In this document: positions 1 to 5,210 of the stretch, piece by piece
Layout: each line of letters begins with the position of its first letter
Numbering within the stretch: position 1 is the stretch's first letter
Position numbers and translations under genes: made by a program
From: Alphaproteobacteria bacterium
GTDB lineage: Bacteria > Pseudomonadota > Alphaproteobacteria > Micavibrionales > UBA2020
Assembly (NCBI GenBank): GCA_018971405.1
Contig: JAGXAX010000090.1
Span: 1 to 6,382 of the forward strand
Length of the DNA: 6,382 nt
Reading direction: 5' to 3'
The notes under the pieces: generated by a model
Database searches by the model: none
Told to the model about the DNA's origin: nothing
Seen by the model: the letters and a program-made list of their open reading frames with translations, nothing else

Positions 1-1
1 C

Positions 2-58
2 GGCTATCTCTTTTTCGCGGCGTTCTCGCCGCGCCGCGCGGCGAAGGAGACGGCATGA
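2..58 (+). CDS. C-terminal end of an unidentified upstream gene (partial)
   Basis: An open frame enters from the left edge (first full codon at 2) and ends at TGA 56-58, encoding GYLFFAAFSPRRAAKETA. Its stop overlaps the ATG of the deaminase gene as ATGA, the usual sign of translational coupling within an operon. The visible tail is a hydrophobic aromatic stretch followed by a basic end, as in the last helix and cytoplasmic tail of a membrane protein; a nucleoside transporter would fit the neighbour, but that is only a guess. With 18 residues no family can be assigned. The call rests on the ATGA overlap and on the Shine-Dalgarno sequence lying inside this frame. Confidence 0.4.
   Translation, partial: GYLFFAAFSPRRAAKETA
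26..44 (+). promoter_or_regulatory. Stem-loop abutting the add ribosome binding site
   Basis: TCGCCGCG (26-33) pairs with CGCGGCGA (37-44) around a CCG loop, an 8-bp nearly all-GC stem. Its last base is the first A of the Shine-Dalgarno AAGGAGA at 44-50. A stem here could limit ribosome access to add unless ribosomes translating the upstream gene melt it. The structure is read directly from the sequence; the regulatory role is inference, and GC-rich DNA forms such stems by chance. Confidence 0.3.
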
Positions 59-1092
59 CGGCGGCGGACGTTCCGAAAGCCGACATGCATGTCCACCTCG
101 AAGGCACGATCACGCCCACGATGGTGCAAAAGCTCGCCAAACGCAACAACGTTTCCGTGCCGGCAGGGCTGATCGAAGACGGCGTGTTCGCGTGGGATGA
201 CGACGGCACCGCCGCGGGAAACCTCAAGGGCTTCGTTCAGGCCTACGACGACGCGACAAGCGTGATGAAATGCGCCGAAGATTACACGGACATCACCTAC
301 GATTACCTGAAACGCTCCGCCGATGAAGGCTGCATCTATGCTGAAATCTTCATTTCCGCCGATCACGGCAAAATGGCCGGCCTCACCTATCCTGAAATGC
401 TCGCCGCCATCACCCGCGGCTACGAAAAGGCGAAACAGGAAACCGGCATCGAAATGCGCCTGATCTCGACCTGCGTGCGCCACTACGGGCCGGAAGCCGC
501 GCTGCGAGTCGCGAAGATCACGCACGACAACCCGCACCCGCTCGTCACCGGCTTCGGCATGGCGGGCGACGAAAACGCCCATACGGCGGCCGATTTCAAA
601 CCGGCCTACGATGCGGCCGCCCTGCCCTTCCGCACCGCGCACGCGGGCGAGGCAGCGGGGCCGGAAAGCGTGCGCGACGTGCGCGACGTTTTGAACATCC
701 GCCGCTTCGGCCACATGGTTCGGGCGATAGACGACCCCCTGTTGGTCGAAGAGCAAAAAAAGATCGGCGCCGTGCCGGAAGTATGCGTCTCCAGCAACAT
801 CTGCCTCAAGGCGTTCAAGGACTATGCGGCGCACCCCCTGCGCAAGTTTTTCGACTTGGGGCTGAAAGTGGTGCTCGGCTCCGATGATCCGGCGTTCTTC
901 GGCACGAGCATCGGGCGCGAATACGAAATCGCGCAAAAGCATTTCGGCTTCAGCGACGATGAATTGAAAAAAATCACGCGAAACGCCGTCGAAGAAGCCT
1001 TCGTTGACGACGCGACCCGCGCAAGGCTGCTGGCAAGGCTGGATCAGGACGTGCAACCGTCGCAAAAACACGCGCCGGCCGCGCGCGGCTGA
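55..1092 (+). CDS. add: Adenosine deaminase family protein
   Basis: Zinc-dependent cytosolic aminohydrolase of purine salvage, expected to convert adenosine to inosine and ammonia. The 345 residues match the usual family length. Visible motifs: the metal-binding H12-V-H14 in PKADMHVHLEG, the substrate-loop AGDE at 170-173, H196 and catalytic E199 in HAGE, H220 in RFGH, and D277/D278 in SDDPAFF. AGDE and RFGH favour adenosine over adenine deaminase, while SDDPAFF is a form also seen in adenine deaminases and in rhizobial-type Add proteins. Two positions are odd: RFGHM replaces the usual RIGHG, and VCVSSN replaces xCPxSN. The start is ATG 55 because AAGGAGA (44-50) lies four bases upstream, although the frame stays open to the window edge. 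It is probably coupled to the preceding gene and ends directly against a convergent gene. The family is certain; the exact substrate is less so. Confidence 0.88.
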   Translation: MTAADVPKADMHVHLEGTITPTMVQKLAKRNNVSVPAGLIEDGVFAWDDDGTAAGNLKGFVQAYDDATSVMKCAEDYTDITYDYLKRSADEGCIYAEIFISADHGKMAGLTYPEMLAAITRGYEKAKQETGIEMRLISTCVRHYGPEAALRVAKITHDNPHPLVTGFGMAGDENAHTAADFKPAYDAAALPFRTAHAGEAAGPESVRDVRDVLNIRRFGHMVRAIDDPLLVEEQKKIGAVPEVCVSSNICLKAFKDYAAHPLRKFFDLGLKVVLGSDDPAFFGTSIGREYEIAQKHFGFSDDELKKITRNAVEEAFVDDATRARLLARLDQDVQPSQKHAPAARG

Positions 1093-1767
1093 TCAAATCC
1101 CTTTTTTCAGACGGTCGTAGGAACCGACGGATTTTTTCGCGGGCGTTTTCCCTGCGGCAGGTTTTTTCCGCTCCGGCGCGACGGGCTTGTCGCCATTAGA
1201 TACCGCGGGCTTGTCGCCCAGCGCCGCGCGCGCGGCGGCGGCAGCCTCGAAGCGGTCGCGCAAAGGCTCGTGAACCTTGTAAGCCGTGGCGAAATGCGGC
1301 GAGACGGAAAGAAGTTGCAGGTCGCAAAGCATGACGGTCTCCTCCAGCGCCCGCGCAGCGTCTTTCTGCTCCTCCCCCATTTTTTGCTCGAGAGCGGCGA
1401 TGTCGACCGCGCCGCGCAGTTTCTTCTTTTCTTTCCGCTGGCTCCCTTTCGCCGTCCAGTCCGCCTCGATGGTGGCGGCCAAAGTGATAACGGGGAGCGA
1501 CAGCGCGGTCAGGATGGTGCGCTTGGCGATGGTCGTGACGCTGCGTCCGGCGCGCTTGCGCACCAGCCGCTCCTCAAGATGGCGCATGTCCTGTTTGGCG
1601 TGGTATATTTTGTCCTGCAGCTCCAGCAGTGCGAGGATCTTTTTTGCGGGATCGGCAAGGGCTCCGGCATCGGCGCGGGCCTGGGCGACGTCATCGGCAT
1701 ATTGTTTCAGGCGGGCGAAAATTTCCGCGTTTTCCTTAGCTCTTTTTGCGTCTCTCTTTTCCGGCAT
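1093..1767 (-). CDS. Hypothetical protein, helical, lysine-rich, basic C-terminal tail
   Basis: A 224-residue protein I do not recognise. Residues 1-80 are charged and helix-prone, rich in Lys, Arg, Glu and Ala (possible coiled coil around 41-75). A mildly hydrophobic stretch at 84-100 (TILTALSLPVITLAATI) is marginal as a membrane segment. Residues 106-117 are strongly basic, 120-180 are again helical, and about 184-212 form a Lys/Pro/Ala tail with GDKP twice (184-187, 192-195), probably disordered. No catalytic motif or signal peptide is visible. The start is ATG 1765-1767 because the reverse strand carries AAGGAGG (1773-1779) five bases upstream, the best ribosome site in the window. The stop TCA (1093-1095 on the plus strand) touches the stop of add. 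A basic tail could bind nucleic acid, but nothing proves it. Confidence 0.75.
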   Translation of the reverse strand: MPEKRDAKRAKENAEIFARLKQYADDVAQARADAGALADPAKKILALLELQDKIYHAKQDMRHLEERLVRKRAGRSVTTIAKRTILTALSLPVITLAATIEADWTAKGSQRKEKKKLRGAVDIAALEQKMGEEQKDAARALEETVMLCDLQLLSVSPHFATAYKVHEPLRDRFEAAAAARAALGDKPAVSNGDKPVAPERKKPAAGKTPAKKSVGSYDRLKKGI

Positions 1768-1772
1768 ATCAT

Positions 1773-1779
1773 CCTCCTT
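1773..1779 (-). promoter_or_regulatory. Strong Shine-Dalgarno for the 224-residue hypothetical gene
   Basis: The reverse strand reads AAGGAGG here, a full match to the anti-Shine-Dalgarno core, with a five-base spacer to ATG at 1765-1767. It fixes the start codon and is the main proof that this minus-strand frame is expressed rather than the overlapping plus-strand frames. Confidence 0.8.
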
Positions 1780-1803
1780 GATGTAATTCGTAAATTCAGG
1801 AGA

Positions 1804-1832
1804 AAATTATGTGATATAAATTTATTATGCAA
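1804..1832 (-). promoter_or_regulatory. Candidate promoter for the 224-residue hypothetical gene
   Basis: On the reverse strand TTGCAT (1827-1832) could serve as a -35 element, followed 15-17 bases on by overlapping -10 options, CATAAT (1806-1811) or TAATTT (1804-1809). The predicted transcript start near 1797 would give a leader of about 30 bases containing the AAGGAGG site. The whole region is AT-rich, so chance matches are likely. Confidence 0.3.
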
Positions 1833-1989
1833 CATTTTTTTCGGAAATAATAAACCGCGCCGCGTTGATTTTTATATCGGGTAAAATAAAACAGCGCCCG
1901 CGTTCGCCCCGCGACGAAATTTTTCGTTCCAGCGCGTTTATCCACCCCTTGCTCAGGGCGAACACCGTAAATGATTTAAAATTATGGAA

Positions 1990-2505
1990 TTATAAACTTG
2001 CAGCCCGTGCCGTCGCCATGACCGGACGCGCCGTTGCCTGCTGTGTGGCGATCTCCGCCGCGCCGGCCAGACGCACGATCCGCCGCCCGATGTCGGGGCT
2101 GAGGCCGAGCAGCGCCTGTTTCGCCGCGCCGAAAGCGCGTACCGCCGCGAACTCCTCGGCCGAGCGCAAATGTTTCAGCAGCGTAAGCTTGCCGTCCTCC
2201 GCCCGCGCGCGACGGTTGAAGGCGCCTTCACTGACGCGCAAACGTTGCGCGGCCTGATGAAACTGGTTCAGGGCTGCGGCTGCGGCCGTGCGGTTCTCTG
2301 CCGTGGCGGCGGCAAGAAACATCTTTTGCAGCGTATCGAGCTTATCGGCCGCCCCGTTGCGCGCCGCGCGGAAAGCATGACTTAAGTCCCCGCGTGCCGC
2401 GCGCCGGGCTTCGCCATTTTCGTCCCCGCCATTTTTCCGGTTGTTTTCGGAGCCCGTCACTGTATTTTCAATCCCCGCTTCTTGCCGCTTGCATTTTGGA
2501 CGCAA
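1990..2505 (-). CDS. Hypothetical Ala/Arg-rich helical protein
   Basis: A 171-residue protein without a recognisable family. From about residue 33 the codons show strong G/C third-position bias on this strand, which supports real coding. That part is Ala-, Arg- and Glu-rich and reads as successive amphipathic helices (47-95, 105-135, 140-165), with no signal peptide or membrane span. The first 30 residues are polar, rich in Asn, Gly and Lys, and less biased in codon use. The start is uncertain: the longest frame begins at TTG 2505, with an AAGGA on the reverse strand 15 bases upstream, rather far; GTG at 2458-2460 (residue 16) is an alternative. It sits divergently to mnmG, upstream of the other hypothetical gene on the same strand. 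Many alphaproteobacteria have mnmE at this place instead. Confidence 0.6.
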   Translation of the reverse strand: MRPKCKRQEAGIENTVTGSENNRKNGGDENGEARRAARGDLSHAFRAARNGAADKLDTLQKMFLAAATAENRTAAAAALNQFHQAAQRLRVSEGAFNRRARAEDGKLTLLKHLRSAEEFAAVRAFGAAKQALLGLSPDIGRRIVRLAGAAEIATQQATARPVMATARAASL

Positions 2506-2530
2506 CTGGTTTAACTATTTTCCTTAACCA

Positions 2531-2557
2531 TTGTACACCCAATACTCGAACTATAAT
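2531..2557 (+). promoter_or_regulatory. Probable mnmG promoter
   Basis: A perfect TATAAT lies at 2552-2557, in the AT-rich gap before mnmG. The best -35 candidate is TTGTAC at 2531-2536, matching only at TTG and 15 bases away, so recognition may rest mainly on the -10 element. Transcription would begin near 2564 and give a leader of about 45 bases before ATG 2609. On the reverse strand TACAAT (2530-2535) might act as the -10 of the divergent hypothetical gene. Confidence 0.5.
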
Positions 2558-2608
2558 AGCCCGAAAAGACCGCCGAAGAAAATAGTTACTTTAGAAAAAT
2601 ATCATAGT

Positions 2609-4486
2609 ATGTTGAAAAATAATAATAAATATGATGTTATTGTTATCGGCGGCGGCCATGCCGGCTGCGAAGCCGCGGCGGCGGCCGCCCGCATGGGTGC
2701 GAAAACCCTGCTCCTGACCCACCGAATCGACACCGTGGGCGTCATGTCGTGCAATCCCGCGATCGGCGGTCTGGGCAAGGGGCATCTGGTACGCGAGATC
2801 GACGCCCTCGACGGCGTGATGGGCAAGGTGACGGACGTTTCCGGCATCCAGTTCCGCATGCTCAACGCCAGCAAAGGCCCCGCGGTGCGCGGACCCCGCG
2901 CGCAGGCGGACAGGAAGCTTTACCGCGAGAACATGCAGGCGCTGCTGCTGGATTATCCCAACCTGACGCTGGCCGGCGGCGGCGCGGAGGAAATCTTGCG
3001 CGATGACGCGGGGCGGATTTCCGGCGTTGTGGCGGCATCGGGAGAGATTTATTCCTGCGGCGCGCTGATCGTCACCACCGGCACGTTTTTGCGCGGCGTG
3101 ATCCATCGCGGCACGACGCAGCAGCAGGCGGGCAGAGTGGGCGAGAAGCCGTCGGTCGGCTTGGCCTTGAGCCTTGAAAAACTGAACCTGCCGATGGGCC
3201 GCCTGAAAACCGGCACGCCCGCGCGGCTCGACGGCCGGACGATCGACTGGAATATCCTCGAAGAGCAAAAGGGCGACGACCCGCAGGTGCCGTTCTCCTT
3301 CATGACGGCGAAGATCACCGTGCCGCAGATCAGCTGTCACATCACTTATACCAACGAAAAAACACACGCGATCATCCGCGACAACCTCCATGTCGCGCCG
3401 ATTTATTCGGGGCAGATCAAATCCTCCGGCCCGCGCTATTGCCCGTCGATCGAAGACAAGATCGTGCGCTTCGCCGACAAGGATCGCCACCAGATCTTCC
3501 TCGAACCCGAAGGCCTCGACGACCACACGGTCTATCCCAACGGCATTTCGACCTCGCTGCCGGAGGAGGTGCAGGCCGCGATGATCAAGACCATCCCGGG
3601 CCTCGAAAGCGCGGCGATTTTGCAAGCGGGATATGCCGTCGAATACGATTACATCGACCCGCGCGCGCTGAAGCATACGCTTGAAGCCAAATCCGTTTCC
3701 GGCCTGTTTCTGGCGGGGCAGATCAACGGCACGACCGGCTATGAAGAGGCGGCGGCGCAAGGGCTGGTCGCGGGCGTGAATGCAGCGCTTCTGGCGGCGG
3801 GCAGCGCGGGGACTTTTGTTCTGGATCGCGCGGACGGCTACATCGGCGTGCTGATCGACGACCTCGTGACGCAGGGCGTTTCCGAGCCGTACCGCATGTT
3901 CACCAGCCGCGCCGAATACAGGCTGCTGCTGCGCGCCGACAATGCCGACCAGCGCCTGACCCCGGCAGGAATGTCGATTGGCTGCGTGCAAGGCAAGCGG
4001 GCGGGCGCGTTCGAGAAAAAGCAAAAGGCGCTCGATGTTTCACGTGAAACAATGCAAAGGCTCTCCGCGCTGCCTGTAGAGCTGGAGCGCAAGGGCTACA
4101 AGGTCAATCAGGACGGCGTGCGCCGCACCGCGCACGAGCTGATGCGCTATCCGGAGATCGATTTCAACGTGCTGAAGGCGCTCTGGCCGGAGCTGGCGGA
4201 GATCCCCGCCGATATCGCGGAACAGCTGGAAATCGACGCCCGTTACGCAGGCTATATCGAGCGGCAGGAGGCGGACATCAAGGCCTTCCGCCGCGACGAG
4301 GCTTTGAGCCTGCCGCAGGGCATCGACTATAGATCCGTCGGCAGCCTCTCGAATGAAATGTGCGCGAAACTGGCGCAGTTCAGGCCGGAAACGCTGGGCG
4401 CGGCGGCGCGAATCCCCGGCATCACGCCCGCGGCGCTGATCGCGCTGCTCCGTCACGTCAAACGGAAAGAGAAGAAAGTTGCCTGA
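2609..4486 (+). CDS. mnmG: tRNA uridine-5-carboxymethylaminomethyl modification enzyme MnmG (GidA)
   Basis: FAD-binding subunit of the MnmE-MnmG complex, which with folate, NADH and glycine installs cmnm5 on U34 of several tRNAs in the cytosol. Using ATG 2609 the protein has 625 residues, typical for the family. Visible: the dinucleotide-binding GGGHAG (14-19), [13 protein letters not shown] with C48, the family signature [11 protein letters not shown] (274-284) with C278, [17 protein letters not shown] from 369, and the C-terminal [15 protein letters not shown] from 539. The frame extends back to a TTG at 2531, but a perfect TATAAT inside that extension and the N-terminus of relatives (a few residues before DVIVIGGG) favour 2609. 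There is no clear Shine-Dalgarno; the first dozen codons are A/T-rich and likely unstructured. A parS site at 4036-4051 encodes residues 477-481. The end overlaps rsmG by 8 bases. mnmE is not adjacent. Confidence 0.97.
   Translation: MLKNNNKYDVIVIGGGHAGCEAAAAAARMGAKTLLLTHRIDTVGVMSCNPAIGGLGKGHLVREIDALDGVMGKVTDVSGIQFRMLNASKGPAVRGPRAQADRKLYRENMQALLLDYPNLTLAGGGAEEILRDDAGRISGVVAASGEIYSCGALIVTTGTFLRGVIHRGTTQQQAGRVGEKPSVGLALSLEKLNLPMGRLKTGTPARLDGRTIDWNILEEQKGDDPQVPFSFMTAKITVPQISCHITYTNEKTHAIIRDNLHVAPIYSGQIKSSGPRYCPSIEDKIVRFADKDRHQIFLEPEGLDDHTVYPNGISTSLPEEVQAAMIKTIPGLESAAILQAGYAVEYDYIDPRALKHTLEAKSVSGLFLAGQINGTTGYEEAAAQGLVAGVNAALLAAGSAGTFVLDRADGYIGVLIDDLVTQGVSEPYRMFTSRAEYRLLLRADNADQRLTPAGMSIGCVQGKRAGAFEKKQKALDVSRETMQRLSALPVELERKGYKVNQDGVRRTAHELMRYPEIDFNVLKALWPELAEIPADIAEQLEIDARYAGYIERQEADIKAFRRDEALSLPQGIDYRSVGSLSNEMCAKLAQFRPETLGAAARIPGITPAALIALLRHVKRKEKKVA
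4036..4051. other. parS: parS site 1, inside mnmG
   Basis: A perfect TGTTTCACGTGAAACA, the 16-bp palindrome bound by chromosomal ParB across bacteria. It lies in the coding sequence of mnmG and is read as part of D-VSRET-M (residues 476-482). Confidence 0.95.
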
Positions 4487-5099
4487 CCTTACGCCGGATT
4501 TTTTTGAGCGCCACGGGTGCAATGTTTCACGTGAAACATGCGAGCTGTTCGGCGTGTATAAAAAACTGCTGCTGAAATGGCAGAAAACCATCAATCTGGT
4601 GAGCGAGACGACGCTGGAAGACCTTGAAAACAGGCACTTTCTAGATTCCGCGCAGCTTTTCAAGCATCTGCCGCGCGGGCCGGTAAAACTGGCGGACATG
4701 GGCTCCGGCGCGGGCTTTCCGGGGCTGGTGCTGGCGATGATGGGGGCGGGCGAGATACATTTGATCGAGTCCGACGTGCGGAAGGCGACGTTCCTGCGCG
4801 AAGTTTCACGTGAAACATCGGTGTCCGTGACCGTTCATGATGACCGCGTGGAAGATGTTCAAATCGAAGGATTAAATGTTATCACGGCGCGGGCGCTGGC
4901 GCCTTTGAAAGACCTGCTTTCCATGGCGCGGCGGCTGGCGGGCGGGAACGATGTCAAGTGCCTGTTTTTAAAAGGTGAAAAATATCAGGAAGAGATTGAA
5001 AAGGCCAAAAAACGCTTCGATTTCACCCTCGAAATTCATGACAGCCTGAGTGATTCCACTGGTAAAATTCTGGTCATTACCGGGGTCACGCCGCGCTGA
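4479..5099 (+). CDS. rsmG: 16S rRNA (guanine-527 N7)-methyltransferase RsmG (GidB)
   Basis: SAM-dependent Rossmann-fold methyltransferase making m7G527 in 16S rRNA of the small ribosomal subunit. Its 206 residues are normal for the family. Visible: the N-terminal helix region [17 protein letters not shown] (26-42), [10 protein letters not shown] (51-60), the SAM loop [10 protein letters not shown] (73-82), the acidic IESD after the second strand (96-99), TARALAPL (136-143) and FLKGE (163-167). The start is TTG 4479, eight bases inside the end of mnmG, with a purine-rich AGAGAAGAAAG just upstream; I see no other start before residue 16. The overlap implies translation coupled to mnmG. The gene carries two parS sites, encoding VSRET at 16-20 and 109-113. 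An ATG at 4522 within the first site is out of frame and is not the start. Confidence 0.95.
   Translation: MPDLTPDFFERHGCNVSRETCELFGVYKKLLLKWQKTINLVSETTLEDLENRHFLDSAQLFKHLPRGPVKLADMGSGAGFPGLVLAMMGAGEIHLIESDVRKATFLREVSRETSVSVTVHDDRVEDVQIEGLNVITARALAPLKDLLSMARRLAGGNDVKCLFLKGEKYQEEIEKAKKRFDFTLEIHDSLSDSTGKILVITGVTPR
4523..4538. other. parS: parS site 2, 5' end of rsmG
   Basis: A perfect TGTTTCACGTGAAACA, with flanking A and T extending the palindrome to 18 bp (4522-4539). It encodes V16-S-R-E-T20 of RsmG. Its centre lies 487 bp from that of site 1. Confidence 0.95.
4802..4817. other. parS: parS site 3, middle of rsmG (one mismatch)
   Basis: AGTTTCACGTGAAACA matches the 16-bp consensus at 15 positions; only the outermost first base differs (A for T). 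The core GTTTCACGTGAAAC is intact, so ParB binding is likely. It encodes V109-S-R-E-T113 of RsmG. Its centre lies 279 bp from site 2. Confidence 0.85.
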
Positions 5100-5101
5100 A
5101 A

Positions 5102-5117
5102 TGTTTCACGTGAAACA
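5102..5117. other. parS: parS site 4, between rsmG and parA
   Basis: A perfect TGTTTCACGTGAAACA, embedded in a 22-bp perfect palindrome (5099-5120) because AAA and TTT flank it symmetrically. It is the only non-coding copy and begins at the last base of the rsmG stop codon. Its centre lies 300 bp from site 3 and about 100 bases before parA, where bound ParB could also affect parAB transcription. Confidence 0.95.
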
Positions 5118-5122
5118 TTTTT

Positions 5123-5162
5123 ATCCGCATTTGTCCGCAAACCACCCGCATTTGCCCGTAAA
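5123..5162 (+). repeat. Two-unit 21-bp tandem repeat (four phased YCCGYA motifs)
   Basis: ATCCGCATTTGTCCGCAAA (5123-5141) and ACCCGCATTTGCCCGTAAA (5144-5162) agree at 16 of 19 positions with a 21-bp period. Each unit holds two hexamers, so TCCGCA (5124), TCCGCA (5134), CCCGCA (5145) and CCCGTA (5155) recur every 10-11 bases, about one helical turn. The first, TTATCCGCA, is one base off a DnaA-box consensus. The array lies between parS site 4 and parA. Its function is unknown; an operator or protein-binding array is possible. Confidence 0.6.
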
Positions 5163-5210
5163 TCTTTCCTCTTGCCTCGCGCGGTTCATCTGGATTACAA
5201 CTAAATCATC

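Larger units (their letters stand above)
1768..1989. other. AT-rich intergenic region between the two hypothetical genes
   Basis: This 222-base gap is much richer in A and T than the flanking genes, especially 1781-1890 and 1970-1989. It holds the ribosome site and candidate promoter of the downstream minus-strand gene and one DnaA-box-like nonamer, TTATCCACC (1938-1946). A short inverted repeat, ACGAAA/TTTCGT (about 1913-1926), has too small a central gap to be a convincing terminator. On the reverse strand a GC-rich stretch (about 1892-1914) precedes a T-rich run (about 1881-1891) and might end the 1990-2505 transcript, but I see no clean stem. No small gene is convincing here. Confidence 0.6.

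Noticed and set aside
4..1071. Long minus-strand open frame (355 codons) opposite add
   Set aside because: It mirrors the deaminase gene, whose motifs and ribosome site are clear. GC-rich codon bias leaves the antisense frame open, and its Arg/His/Val-rich product resembles no family.
1078..1107. Possible terminator: palindrome GCCGCGCGCGGC (1078-1089) and a T run (1102-1107) after add
   Set aside because: The T run is 12 bases from the stem and belongs to the coding sequence of the convergent gene; the stem has no proper loop.
1270..1884. Plus-strand frames opposite the 224-residue hypothetical gene
   Set aside because: The minus-strand gene has a perfect AAGGAGG at proper spacing; the plus-strand products are Arg/Ser/Phe-rich and lack start signals.
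1865..2257. Plus-strand frame of 130 codons over the intergenic gap and the second hypothetical gene
   Set aside because: No ribosome site, an implausible Arg/Ala/Ser product, and the third-position G/C pattern fits the minus-strand gene.
2591..4024. Minus-strand open frame of 477 codons opposite mnmG
   Set aside because: MnmG is unmistakable on the plus strand; the antisense product is Arg/Gln/Ala-rich with no recognisable motif, typical of a shadow frame.
4522..4575. ATG inside parS site 2 (reading MFHVKH) as the rsmG start
   Set aside because: It is in a different frame from the methyltransferase motifs and soon ends.
5099..5122. parS palindrome followed by a T run as a rho-independent terminator of rsmG
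   Set aside because: The stem is AT-rich at its base and has no natural loop; the sequence is fully explained as parS.
5172..5200. Possible parA promoter (TTGCCT with a weak downstream element)
   Set aside because: The -10 candidates are poor (TTACAA or neighbours), and parA may be read through from mnmG-rsmG, so I do not list it as a feature.
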